43,700 nucleotides of DNA from Scalindua sp964437425 (GTDB lineage: Bacteria > Planctomycetota > Brocadiia > Brocadiales > Scalinduaceae), in assembly GCA_964437425.1 (NCBI GenBank), contig CAYTGO010000023.1:1-43700 (forward strand), read 5' to 3'. A model generated the notes under the pieces. It saw nothing but the letters and a program-made list of their open reading frames with translations, ran no database searches and was not told the DNA's origin. Position 1 is the first letter of the stretch. The number at the start of each line of letters is the position of its first letter. The position numbers and the translations under genes are program-made. Of the stretch, positions 7,690-16,254 are shown in pieces.

Positions 7690-10308
7690 ATGACAGAAAA
7701 GACAGCACCGCAAATAAATCTCTCTTTTGCAGACAAAAACCTATCAACCGAAGTAGCGACAGACCAAAAACAAGAATCAAAGAGCGAGAAGAAGATAATT
7801 TCATTTGAAGAGGCGTTAGAGGCTTCGTTGGAATATTTTAAAGGCGATGCATTAGCTGCCAGGGTTTGGGTTAATAAATATGCATTAAAGGACTCATTTG
7901 GAAATATCTATGAGTTAACCCCGGATGACATGCATAAACGTCTGGCCAGTGAGTTAAGCAGAGTTGAAAAGAAGTATTCCAATCCACTCTCCTTTGATGA
8001 TCTTTATGAGTTAATGAAAGACTTCAAATACATCGTTCCTCAAGGCTCACCAATGACCGGTATTGGGAATAACTTCCAGATCGCGAGTCTTTCTAATTGC
8101 TTTGTTATCGGACACAAAGGCCATTCTGACTCTTATGGCGGTATTATGAAGATTGACCAGGAGCAGGTTCAGTTAATGAAGCGTCGCGGAGGGGTTGGGC
8201 ACGACCTGTCTCATATCCGTCCTACTGGAAGCCAGGTGTTAAACAGCGCACTTACTTCAACAGGTGTCGTTCCTTTTATGGAGCGTTATTCAAATTCAAC
8301 ACGCGAGGTAGCCCAGGATGGCCGTAGGGGCGCACTCATGCTCAGCATCTCCATAAAGCATCCCGACGCAGAACGATTCATTGATGCAAAACTGGGAACG
8401 GGAAAGGTTACCGGAGCAAATGTCTCAGTAAGGATTGATGATGAATTCATGAATGCAGTTGTGGATGGTACAATGTACAAACAGCAATACCCTTTGAAGG
8501 CTGAAGATCCATCTTACTCACAGGAAATAGACGCCAGACAGCTTTGGGCAAAAATTGTACATAATGCTTGGAAATCGGCTGAACCGGGAATGCTATTCTG
8601 GGATACTATTATTAAAGAATCAGTAGCGGACAGTTATGCAGATGTTGGGTTCAATACCGTATGTACAAATCCATGTGGTGAGATTCCGCTGTGTCCCTAT
8701 GATAGTTGTAGATTACTTGCCATTAACCTTTACAGTTACGTTGAAGATCCGTTTACAGACAAGGCTGAATTTAACTGGGAAAAATTCAAGAAGCATATTG
8801 GATTAGCCCAACGGATCATGGATGATATCATTGATCTGGAACTGGAAAAGATTGATGCTATTATTGACAAAATTGTTTCAGACCCTGAAGACAGAGAGAT
8901 CAAGCAGGTTGAAATAAGTTTGTGGGAGAATATTAAACGTAAAGCTGTTGAAGGAAGAAGAACAGGCGTGGGAATTACTGCTGAAGGAGATATGCTGGCA
9001 GCGCTTGGATTAAGATATGGAAACGAAAATGCCATTGATTTTTCAGTGGAAGTGCATAAAACAATTGCCCTCGAAGCGTATCGCTCCTCTGTGGAAATGG
9101 CGAAAGAGAGGGGCCCTTTTCCTGTATTTGATACCAAGAAAGAGAAGGACCATCCTTTCATCAATAGATTGGCAAAAGAGGACCCGAAATTAATTGAAGA
9201 TATGAAGAAGCACGGAAGAAGAAACATATCTCTGCTTACTATTGCTCCTACAGGCACCACCAGTCTGATGACTCAAACCACATCAGGTATTGAACCGGTC
9301 TTCCTGCCTGTCTATAAGCGTCGCAGGAAAGTAAACCCAAATGATAAAGAGGTAAAAGTCACTTTTGTTGATGAGATTGGCGACAGTTGGGAGGAGTATA
9401 ATGTATTTCACAAAAATTTCAATACCTGGCTAAAGGTAAATGGCATGGATCCGGAGGAGATTAAAAACTTTGATGATAAAGAGCTCAATGAACTGGTCAA
9501 ACGCTCCCCTTATTACAAGGCTACCTCGAAAGATATTGACTGGATGCAGAAAGTCAAAATGCAGGGAGAAATACAGAAATGGGTAGATCACTCTATCAGC
9601 GTAACAATAAATTTGCCGACGGAAGCAAAGGAAGAGCTTGTTGGAGATCTGTATATAAAGGCATGGGAAAGTGGTTGCAAGGGCGTTACCGTTTATCGAG
9701 ACGGATCTCGAACGGGAGTATTACTTGCTACAGATAATAAGGTAGACGAAAAGATAAAATTCCCTACAAGAAGGCCGAAAGAACTTGATGCAGATATATT
9801 GAGATTCAAAAATAATGATGAGTATTGGATCGCTTTTGTCGGTTTGATTGAGGGCAAACCATACGAAATATTTACAGGTCTCAAAGAGGATGATACTTTC
9901 CCCATACCGAAAAATGTTACAAAAGGAAAAATCATCAAGCATAAGCTGGAATCCGGAGAAAAAATATACGATTTCCAGTACATTGATAAATATGGTTATA
10001 AAGTAACAATGGGAGGGCTGTCTCATCAGTTTAACAGTGAATTCTGGAATTACGCAAAACTGATTTCCGGAGTGCTAAGGCACGGGATGACAGTAGTTGA
10101 TGCGGCCCATCTGGTCTCTTCACTGCACCTGGATAATGCTTTCATTAATAACTGGACAGCAGGTGTTGCACGGGCGTTAAAGAAATATATCGTAAATGGC
10201 ACAAAGGCCAAGACGGGCAAGAAATGTAGTGAATGCAGCTCTTCCAATTTGATTTACCAGGAGGGTTGCCTGCTCTGTACAGACTGTGGCTCTTCAAAGT
10301 GCGGTTAA
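7690..10308 (+). CDS. nrdJ: Adenosylcobalamin-dependent ribonucleotide reductase (class II)
   Basis: Oxygen-independent class II reductase that makes deoxyribonucleotides using adenosylcobalamin to form the active-site thiyl radical. The 872-aa product has the expected RNR barrel motifs: SLSNCFVIG (C137, redox cysteine), NPCGEIPL (C329, radical cysteine position) and APTGTTSLMTQTTSG. The C-terminus has the Cys-rich tail typical of the long NrdJ group (CSECSSSN...CLLCTDCGSSKCG), which probably binds zinc and includes the shuttle thiols. The ATG has a GAGGA ribosome site. The gene is monocistronic, preceded by an NrdR-like palindrome and followed by a clear terminator. No B12 riboswitch was recognised in the leader. 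Confidence 0.96.
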   Translation: MTEKTAPQINLSFADKNLSTEVATDQKQESKSEKKIISFEEALEASLEYFKGDALAARVWVNKYALKDSFGNIYELTPDDMHKRLASELSRVEKKYSNPLSFDDLYELMKDFKYIVPQGSPMTGIGNNFQIASLSNCFVIGHKGHSDSYGGIMKIDQEQVQLMKRRGGVGHDLSHIRPTGSQVLNSALTSTGVVPFMERYSNSTREVAQDGRRGALMLSISIKHPDAERFIDAKLGTGKVTGANVSVRIDDEFMNAVVDGTMYKQQYPLKAEDPSYSQEIDARQLWAKIVHNAWKSAEPGMLFWDTIIKESVADSYADVGFNTVCTNPCGEIPLCPYDSCRLLAINLYSYVEDPFTDKAEFNWEKFKKHIGLAQRIMDDIIDLELEKIDAIIDKIVSDPEDREIKQVEISLWENIKRKAVEGRRTGVGITAEGDMLAALGLRYGNENAIDFSVEVHKTIALEAYRSSVEMAKERGPFPVFDTKKEKDHPFINRLAKEDPKLIEDMKKHGRRNISLLTIAPTGTTSLMTQTTSGIEPVFLPVYKRRRKVNPNDKEVKVTFVDEIGDSWEEYNVFHKNFNTWLKVNGMDPEEIKNFDDKELNELVKRSPYYKATSKDIDWMQKVKMQGEIQKWVDHSISVTINLPTEAKEELVGDLYIKAWESGCKGVTVYRDGSRTGVLLATDNKVDEKIKFPTRRPKELDADILRFKNNDEYWIAFVGLIEGKPYEIFTGLKEDDTFPIPKNVTKGKIIKHKLESGEKIYDFQYIDKYGYKVTMGGLSHQFNSEFWNYAKLISGVLRHGMTVVDAAHLVSSLHLDNAFINNWTAGVARALKKYIVNGTKAKTGKKCSECSSSNLIYQEGCLLCTDCGSSKCG

Positions 10309-10334
10309 TAACATATCTGAACTTGTAAGAAAGA

Positions 10335-10368
10335 GGTTGTCTTAAAATAAAGAGACAACCCCTTTTTT
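10335..10368 (+). terminator. Rho-independent terminator after nrdJ
   Basis: Stem GGTTGTCT / AGACAACC with a 10-nt loop, followed by CC and seven T residues. It lies 26 nt after the nrdJ stop. Confidence 0.88.
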
Positions 10369-10369
10369 T

Positions 10370-11024
10370 ACTTCTTCTTTAGTATCCTTTATATTGTAGT
10401 AAGCGACCTAAATCCTAACTTTCTACCTATTGCCTGTCTGTGTTTAAATCTTTAAAATATTTAGTCAAAACTTTTGTTGTAATATTGATTTGTATTCCCC
10501 AACTGTTAGTCTAAATTAATAATAATCTCTACCCATATAATGCCCCTTTAAAAAATTACCTAAATCAGCAACAAACTTGGACTCCAGAACAAGCGATTAA
10601 ACAACATGTTAACGACGTAGAAGATGGGTTCGAATCCCCGCTTCGGCATATCTTTCCTCTGAAAGCACCTAAGATTAATAGTAAAAACCAGTTACATCTG
10701 TTTTGAACAGAAAAATCTAACTCCTGTATGCTACCTGCCAGTATGACATCTTCTTGAGTTTACACAATGTTATGTAACTGCCAATTAGGCAGCATGGTAT
10801 AATTCTGCCCTTAAGTTCAAAAAAAATATACTAACTTTTCCATGCCCTCGACACTATAGACTTGTTGATTAAAAACGCTTTAGGAAGATATTGAACAGAG
10901 ATTGAGAATAAATAAATCATAATGCTATATATCAGGCACTTTGTTTGCTATTATTACTCAACCCAACTATATATACAAAACTAATTTATTTAGATAGAAC
11001 AGATAAAAAGGAGGTTTTTAAAGC
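10370..11024. other. Gene-free stretch between nrdJ and groEL
   Basis: About 650 nt with no convincing coding frame. It holds the orphan tRNA-Leu end and, at its right end, the groEL ribosome site (AAGGAGG, about 11009-11015). I looked for a CIRCE element (TTAGCACTC-N9-GAGTGCTAA) and found none. AT-rich -10-like sequences are abundant but no clear promoter pair stands out. Confidence 0.6.
10626..10648 (+). repeat. Direct repeat copy 2: orphan tRNA-Leu 3' end (possible att scar)
   Basis: Identical to the last 23 nt of the tRNA-Leu gene at 7017-7039. The bases upstream (about 10560-10625) do not form the D or anticodon arms of a tRNA, so this is a fragment and not a second gene. It lies in a gene-free stretch between nrdJ and groEL. 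Confidence 0.7.
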
Positions 11025-12668
11025 ATGTCTGAGAAGAAAAAGATTGTTTTTAACCAGGACGCGTTTGAATCTTTGAAGAGAGGCATCAATCAACTCGCTT
11101 CTGCTGTCAAGATAACTCTTGGCCCAAGAGGAAGAAACGTAATATTACAAAAGAGCTTTGGCTCGCCAACAATAACTAAAGATGGCGTAACAGTTGCCAA
11201 AGAGATCGAGCTTGAAGACCATTTAGAAAATATTGGTGCACAAATGGTAAAGTCTGTAGCGGCAAAGACAAGCGATGTAGCCGGTGACGGTACTACTACT
11301 GCGACAGTACTTGCAGAGGCCATATTTCAAGAAGGCTTGAAAAATGTAGTTGCAGGCGCAGATGCAATGGCACTCAAAAGAGGTGTCGAAAAAGCCGTTG
11401 AAAAGGTTGTAGAGACATTGAGAGCAATGAGTATCCCTGTTAAAGGAAGGAAAGAGATAGAACAGGTAGGCACCGTATCTTCGAATCATGACACTGAAAT
11501 AGGTAATATCATTGCCGATGCGATGGAAAAAGTTGGTAAGGATGGCGTTATTACAGTTGAAGAAGGAAAGAGCCTTCAAACAGAATCAACATGGATCGAA
11601 GGTTTACAATTTGACAAAGGATATCTCTCTCCGTATTTCGTAACAGATCCTGCAAAAATGCAAACTATCCTGGAAGATCCTTATATCCTTATTCATGAAA
11701 AGAAAATATCATCAGCAAAGACTATTTTGCCTGTCTTGGAAAAAGTCGCACAAAGCGGTAAGCCGCTGATGATAATCACAGAAGACATTGAGGGAGAGGC
11801 TTTGACTCTCCTGGTAGTCAACAAGCTTCGCGGAACATTAAAATGTGCTGCTGTAAAGGCGCCTGGCTTTGGCGATAGAAGAAAAGCAATGCTAGAGGAT
11901 ATTGCAACACTTACAGGCGGACAGGCAGTCTTTGAAGATTTAGGTATAAATCTCGAAACCTTAGAACTCAAAGATCTTGGCAGAGCCAAGAAGATTGAAA
12001 TTGACAAGGAAAACACGACTGTTATAGAGGGAGCAGGAAGCAGCAAAGCGATACAGGGAAGAATCGAACAGATCCGGGCAGAAATCCAGAATACTACTTC
12101 TGATTATGATATAGAGAAACTGGAAGAGAGACTCGCAAAATTGACTGGCGGTGTTGCAATGATAAATGTTGGCGCAGCAACCGAAAGCGAAATGAAAGAG
12201 AAGAAGGCAAGAGTAGAAGATGCTCTGCATGCTACCAGGGCTGCTGTTGAAGAGGGCATACTGCCTGGCGGTGGTGTCGCATTTATTCGAGCAATCGGCA
12301 AGCTGAAATCCCTGAAACTTAAGGGAGATGAAGCAGTAGGTGTTGATATTGTTCGCAGAGCTCTGACTGCACCTTTAAGCCAGATTGTTGAAAATGCAGG
12401 AGATAATGCTCCAATCGTTGTGGAAAACGTCACCAACGCCGAGGGAAATCAAGGCTACGACGCGGGCAAAGCAAAATATTGCGATATGGTTAAACAGGGA
12501 ATTGTAGATCCGACTAAAGTGGTCAGGACCGCAATCCAGAATGCGTCAAGTATTGCAACACTTCTGTTAACCACTGACGCAATGATAGGGAAAGTTCCGG
12601 AAAAGAAGAAAGCACCAGCTATGCCTGCAGGTGGTGGTGGATATGGTGGATATGGAGATATGTACTAA
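11025..12668 (+). CDS. groL: 60-kDa chaperonin GroEL
   Basis: ATP-driven tetradecameric protein-folding chamber. The 547-aa product is full length, with the ATP-binding blocks LGPRGRNV and DGVTVAKEIELED, VAGDGTTTATVLAEAI, and late motifs such as EEGILPGGGVA and DAMIGKVPEKK. The disordered tail ends GGGGYGGYGDMY. It is Gly-rich but carries Tyr residues and lacks the common GGM repeats. A strong ribosome site, AAGGAGG, precedes the ATG. No groES gene lies next to it, so this is a lone groEL copy whose co-chaperonin is elsewhere, possibly one of several paralogues. Confidence 0.97.
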   Translation: MSEKKKIVFNQDAFESLKRGINQLASAVKITLGPRGRNVILQKSFGSPTITKDGVTVAKEIELEDHLENIGAQMVKSVAAKTSDVAGDGTTTATVLAEAIFQEGLKNVVAGADAMALKRGVEKAVEKVVETLRAMSIPVKGRKEIEQVGTVSSNHDTEIGNIIADAMEKVGKDGVITVEEGKSLQTESTWIEGLQFDKGYLSPYFVTDPAKMQTILEDPYILIHEKKISSAKTILPVLEKVAQSGKPLMIITEDIEGEALTLLVVNKLRGTLKCAAVKAPGFGDRRKAMLEDIATLTGGQAVFEDLGINLETLELKDLGRAKKIEIDKENTTVIEGAGSSKAIQGRIEQIRAEIQNTTSDYDIEKLEERLAKLTGGVAMINVGAATESEMKEKKARVEDALHATRAAVEEGILPGGGVAFIRAIGKLKSLKLKGDEAVGVDIVRRALTAPLSQIVENAGDNAPIVVENVTNAEGNQGYDAGKAKYCDMVKQGIVDPTKVVRTAIQNASSIATLLLTTDAMIGKVPEKKKAPAMPAGGGGYGGYGDMY

Positions 12669-12706
12669 ACTCCAGTCTTTCAACAAAATAGATGCTACAG
12701 TTTTTC

Positions 12707-12740
12707 TAAAAGCCGGCCTACATTTGTGGGTCGGCTTTTA
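12707..12740 (+). terminator. Terminator-like hairpin after groEL
   Basis: Inverted repeat TAAAAGCCG / CGGCTTTTA with inner partial pairing across CCTACATTTGTGGG. The A and T runs on either side allow it to act on both strands. Confidence 0.75.
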
Positions 12741-13098
12741 TATTGAACGAACTTTATAAAGCTGTTATAAAAGCTGCAACTATTGCAATAGCAATGTGTT
12801 AGGCTAGATACAGAAGTGTCTGAACAGTTAATAGTTTTCTTGATACAACCTATTAATCCTTCCAATATATTCGCGGCAATAATAACAGTCTCAAGAAAGA
12901 ACACAAAACAAGCCGGCACCAAAAACAGTAACTCCTTTATTTATAGCGCCTTACACGGAGCACAAACCATTTTGTTTATTTTGTAACGGCAACAACAACT
13001 ATATCAACCTTTTATTTTCCACTTTTTTTAGATAAAAACCCAAAAAAATCATCTAAATTTAACAATTCCCCCTTTTCCTGTAACCTATGATATGAAAC

Positions 13099-13140
13099 AC
13101 CTTTGTGACTATAAATGTTGTGCGTAAATATCACAAGGGT
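13099..13140. promoter_or_regulatory. Wide dyad with TGTGA/TCACA half-sites
   Basis: ACCTTTGTGA (13099-13108) is repeated inverted as TCACAAGGGT (13131-13140) with nine of ten positions matching. The centres are 32 bp apart, about three helical turns. A second inverted pair, TTGTG-N9-CACAA, lies at 13118-13136. Half-sites resemble those of CRP/FNR-family regulators, but the spacing is unusual for one dimer. It is upstream of the predicted -35. Confidence 0.4.
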
Positions 13141-13172
13141 ACAACATTTTGTATGTTTCTCGAAAAACGTGC

Positions 13173-13200
13173 TTGACTTTTTGTTAATAATAAGTATATT
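13173..13200 (+). promoter_or_regulatory. Sigma70-like promoter for the NrdD-like small gene
   Basis: TTGACT (13173-13178), a 16-nt spacer and TATATT (13195-13200). Transcription would start near 13207, giving a leader of about 95 nt. Confidence 0.6.
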
Positions 13201-13223
13201 AACCGCTCATAAATAGTAATGCG

Positions 13224-13255
13224 CTTATCTAGATGCCTCTCTATCTAATGATAAG
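13224..13255 (+). promoter_or_regulatory. Hairpin in the leader of the NrdD-like gene
   Basis: CTTATC-TAGAT pairs with ATCTA-(AT)-GATAAG around an 8-nt loop, leaving a two-base bulge. There is no T-run, so it is not a terminator. It may stabilise the mRNA or act in cis regulation. Confidence 0.45.
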
Positions 13256-13302
13256 TTTCAATTTGTTTTATATTTTGTATTTTTTTGAGAAGGGGGACAT
13301 AA

Positions 13303-13749
13303 GTGACAGTAGAAATGTTAAAGGAAAATACAGGAGTTGCCGAAAAAATTGAGAAAAGTTTAACTCTTTTCGTAGAGGCTGTAGAACTGTCTTCAGATCT
13401 CGAAGTAATTGGCACAGCATTCCCAGCAAAAGAAGAAGTCTTCGTAGTTAGAGACTACAGCAAGACCGAAGGCATCGAGGGAGCATACGTTGAGGTCTCA
13501 ATTGAAGAAATCGTAAGAAAAGTTACAGATTGTGACAAAGCTCAAGAATTCGTAAATGTAATTCAGAATGACAGGGCTTCTATCGTACTTAATGGTATCA
13601 CAAGGATCGTTGGTTACTATTCTAGAGTTAACAACTGGAATAAATCAAAAGTAGGAGAGCTGAGAGACCGTGCTAAAGGTAGCTACGGACTTACTGGTCA
13701 AAACCCGCTTTTCCAGGGCGATCGTCTAGATATGATTGATTCGTTATAA
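13303..13749 (+). CDS. Small protein resembling the C-terminal glycyl-radical segment of NrdD
   Basis: This 148-aa cytoplasmic protein is not a complete enzyme. Residues about 101-125 (RIVGYYSRVNNWNKSKV, then ELRDRAKG) resemble the end of class III anaerobic ribonucleotide reductase, where the Gly before Tyr (here G104) is the radical site. The zinc-binding CxxC pairs that precede this in NrdD are missing; the only cysteine is C77. Residues 1-95 are acidic and not recognised. The start is GTG with a strong GAGAAGGGGG site. The gene has its own promoter, structured leader and strong terminator, suggesting high expression. It could be a radical-bearing spare part analogous to GrcA/YfiD, or a non-catalytic relic. 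Function is inference. Confidence 0.6.
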   Translation: MTVEMLKENTGVAEKIEKSLTLFVEAVELSSDLEVIGTAFPAKEEVFVVRDYSKTEGIEGAYVEVSIEEIVRKVTDCDKAQEFVNVIQNDRASIVLNGITRIVGYYSRVNNWNKSKVGELRDRAKGSYGLTGQNPLFQGDRLDMIDSL

Positions 13750-13821
13750 TAACTCGTCTCCTGTGCGGACTGTATATCCAAACAACTTCACAGGAAGCAA
13801 AAGTTTAAATTATACCCCACT

Positions 13822-13857
13822 AAAAGGCTTATAAGGCATGCCCTTATAAGCCTTTTT
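13822..13857 (+). terminator. Strong Rho-independent terminator
   Basis: A 14-bp perfect stem, AAAGGCTTATAAGG / CCTTATAAGCCTTT, with a short CATGC loop and continuing T residues. It lies about 75 nt after the small NrdD-like gene. Confidence 0.9.
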
Positions 13858-14205
13858 TATTTAAATGCAACCACACAAAGTAATAAGAGAGTGTCAGCAT
13901 TACTCCTTCTATAGTAATATCCCCTACATGGTCCATCAGCAAGCTGTCTTCTTTATTAGAAACCCACAAATAAGAATGCAAGAGCTGGCGTTTCAGCCTT
14001 CTATGCTAAAGCAATGATTAAAATGCCAACAAATATCTGCAACCTGATTCCATACTTATTTCATGATATAAAAAAGAGTTACAAGGAAAAACAACCAAAA
14101 CAATGCCTTGACTGTACACTAACGCTATGTTAAGATTCACGGTTACTTTTTCAAATAAACAGACGTATTAAACACGATTAATAGATCTCTAAGGAGAAAA
14201 TATAA
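13858..14205. promoter_or_regulatory. Leader and promoter region of the activase-fusion gene
   Basis: About 350 nt with no gene. A promoter-like pair TTGACT (14108-14113), 17-nt spacer and TAAGAT (14131-14136) would start transcription near 14143. A ribosome site AAGGAG precedes the ATG at 14206. Nothing recognisable was seen in the first 240 nt. Confidence 0.5.
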
Positions 14206-16104
14206 ATGTTAACACTTGGAATAGATATAGGCTCTTTATCAACAGATGCCGTATTAGTTAATGAGAAGAGGGAAATCGTAGCCTATGAAGTAATTGCGAC
14301 AGGTGCCAGCAGTAAAAAAGCTTGCGATAAGATATTTAAACATATATTAGACGTCACCAAATTAGAAGCAAAAGACCTGGACTACATAGTTGCGACCGGG
14401 TACGGAAGAATCAAGGTTCCTTTTGCCAACGAAGTTGTAACAGAAATCACATGCCACGCAAAAGGCGCAAACCATTTCTTCCCGGACGCCAGAACTGTTA
14501 TAGACATTGGTGGACAAGATAGCAAAGCCATAAAGCTGGACGCCAAAGGCAATGTTCTTGACTTTTCCATGAATGATAAGTGCGCAGCCGGAACAGGAAG
14601 ATTTCTGGAGGTAATGGCAAGAACGTTGGAAATTGAGCTTGATGAGATGGGAGAGCTCTCGCTTACCGGAAAAGATAATGTCTCTATCAGCAGCCTGTGT
14701 ACAGTATTTGCGGAATCAGAGGTTGTTTCCCTTATTGGTGCTGACCACAAGACCCCGGACATCTGCAGGGCATTACATATCTCCATTGCAAAAAGAGTAT
14801 CAGGGCAGGCAAAAAGGGTTGGACTGGAAGAATCAGTTGTTATGACCGGGGGTGTTGCCAAGAATATAGGAGTTGTGCGTGAACTTGAAAAGAAGTTGCT
14901 CTGCACTATTAAAATAGCTGAAGAGCCTCAGATAATTGGTGCTCTGGGGGCAGCCTTGATTGCCTTAGAGAATGCAAGCGCAACCCCAAAAGTGGAAACT
15001 GAAGAGACTGACGACAGCCAGGATTCGATCTCAGATGTCCAGCTGGACGATGGCAAGATGCCAAAGATTGGTTATTTTTGTACATATACGCCCGTCGAGA
15101 TTATAAGAGCAGCAGGATATCACCCCGTAAGAATAAAAGGCATAAACGATGAAAATGGAGCGGCTGGTGAATCAATTCTCTGTAGTAATATATGTTCGTA
15201 TATAAAAACTCTTACCGATAAAAAAGTAGCGGGAGACCTGGACCATCTTGAAGGACTTGTATTCACTAATTCCTGTGATGGTATGAGACGACTCTACGAC
15301 GCGTGGATAAAAATGGATAAAGGAGAGAAATTTAATTATTTTCTCGATATTCCAAAAAATAGTGACGAAGCATCCGTACAATATTTTGCTGATGAGATTC
15401 AAACATTCAAAGAAAGGCTGGAAAGCCACTTTAAGCTTAAAATACAGAATGAAGACATTAATCGAACTATATCTTTGTACAACGGAATGAGAGATAATGT
15501 TACGGAATTTTTACAAAAGCAATGGAACGGTTACGTTGGGTATTCAGGTTATGAAATCTACACATTACTGATGAAGGGCATAAATGCAGTACCTGAAAAA
15601 TTCCAGGATTATGTTTCATCCCTCACCTCTCTCATGAAGAAAATAGGTGATGCTCCTGAAAAAGACCCGATACCAAAGCTCTTTATCTGGGGAAGTATAA
15701 TGGAAAATGAAGAGATAGTCAAAATGATTGAAGATGCTGGTGCCAGGGTGGTATCAGAGGATTTCTGTACCGGCAGCAGGTACTTTGACAAGAAAGTAGA
15801 AATAACAGACAACCCTTACAAGTCAATTGCGGAAAGATATTTAAAAAGATCACCCTGCTCAAGGATGGTTGACGTATTCGGGAGAATCAAAAGCATAGTT
15901 TCCCTTATCGAGAGAAGAGCAATAAGCGGAGCGATCTACCACTCCTTAAAGTTCTGTGACCACACTTTATATGATTATCCTTTGGTCAAGGAAGAGTTTG
16001 AGAAACAGCATATTCCTCTGCTCCATATAAATTGCGATAGTGCTAAAAGTGATGGTCAAACAAAAACCAGGATTGAAGCGTTCATAGAGCAGCTAACTGC
16101 GTGA
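14206..16104 (+). CDS. Fused 2-hydroxyacyl-CoA dehydratase activase and HgdB-like domain
   Basis: Two proteins in one chain of 632 aa. Residues 1-260 are a BcrAD/BadFG-type (ASKHA fold) ATPase: GIDIGSLSTDAVLV near 5-18, DIGGQDSKA near 102, and TGGVAKNIGV near 220. C126 (NDKCAAGTG) and C165 (SSLCTVFAE) sit where activases hold the bridging [4Fe-4S] cluster. A charged linker follows, then from about 285 a domain like the Fe-S subunits of 2-hydroxyglutaryl-CoA dehydratase or benzoyl-CoA reductase (YFCTYTP, CSNICSYI, TNSCDGMRRLYDAW). In characterised systems the activase is separate and uses ATP to inject a very low-potential electron into the partner. The next gene encodes another dehydratase-like subunit. 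The substrate is unknown. Confidence 0.85.
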   Translation: MLTLGIDIGSLSTDAVLVNEKREIVAYEVIATGASSKKACDKIFKHILDVTKLEAKDLDYIVATGYGRIKVPFANEVVTEITCHAKGANHFFPDARTVIDIGGQDSKAIKLDAKGNVLDFSMNDKCAAGTGRFLEVMARTLEIELDEMGELSLTGKDNVSISSLCTVFAESEVVSLIGADHKTPDICRALHISIAKRVSGQAKRVGLEESVVMTGGVAKNIGVVRELEKKLLCTIKIAEEPQIIGALGAALIALENASATPKVETEETDDSQDSISDVQLDDGKMPKIGYFCTYTPVEIIRAAGYHPVRIKGINDENGAAGESILCSNICSYIKTLTDKKVAGDLDHLEGLVFTNSCDGMRRLYDAWIKMDKGEKFNYFLDIPKNSDEASVQYFADEIQTFKERLESHFKLKIQNEDINRTISLYNGMRDNVTEFLQKQWNGYVGYSGYEIYTLLMKGINAVPEKFQDYVSSLTSLMKKIGDAPEKDPIPKLFIWGSIMENEEIVKMIEDAGARVVSEDFCTGSRYFDKKVEITDNPYKSIAERYLKRSPCSRMVDVFGRIKSIVSLIERRAISGAIYHSLKFCDHTLYDYPLVKEEFEKQHIPLLHINCDSAKSDGQTKTRIEAFIEQLTA

Positions 16105-16254
16105 CGAGAATTATCTGATAATCTCCCCGGCCTTTTGCCTAACCACTAATGCCCGGCTTTAAGCATTCGCAGGAAACATTTCTGGTAATATCAAGTTAAT
16201 TTTTCAAGCATCGCTGTAGTGATTTCCCAAACCGAATAAGTTTAAACAAAAGTC

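Larger units (their letters stand above)
12741..13302. other. Gene-free stretch with regulatory signals upstream of the NrdD-like gene
   Basis: About 560 nt without a supported gene; a 75-codon minus-strand frame overlaps the groEL terminator and has no recognisable features. The right half holds a wide dyad, a sigma70-like promoter and a structured leader, each listed separately. Nothing specific was seen in 12760-13080. Confidence 0.6.

Noticed and set aside
10560..10648. Possible second tRNA ending in GGTTCGAATCC
   Set aside because: Only the T arm and 3' acceptor strand are present; no matching 5' acceptor, D arm or anticodon arm. Treated as a repeat fragment.
10800..11024. CIRCE element before groEL
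   Set aside because: No TTAGCACTC / GAGTGCTAA inverted repeat is present.
12695..12922. 75-codon minus-strand frame after groEL
   Set aside because: It overlaps the groEL terminator, has no ribosome site or recognisable motif, and its composition looks like random AT-rich sequence.
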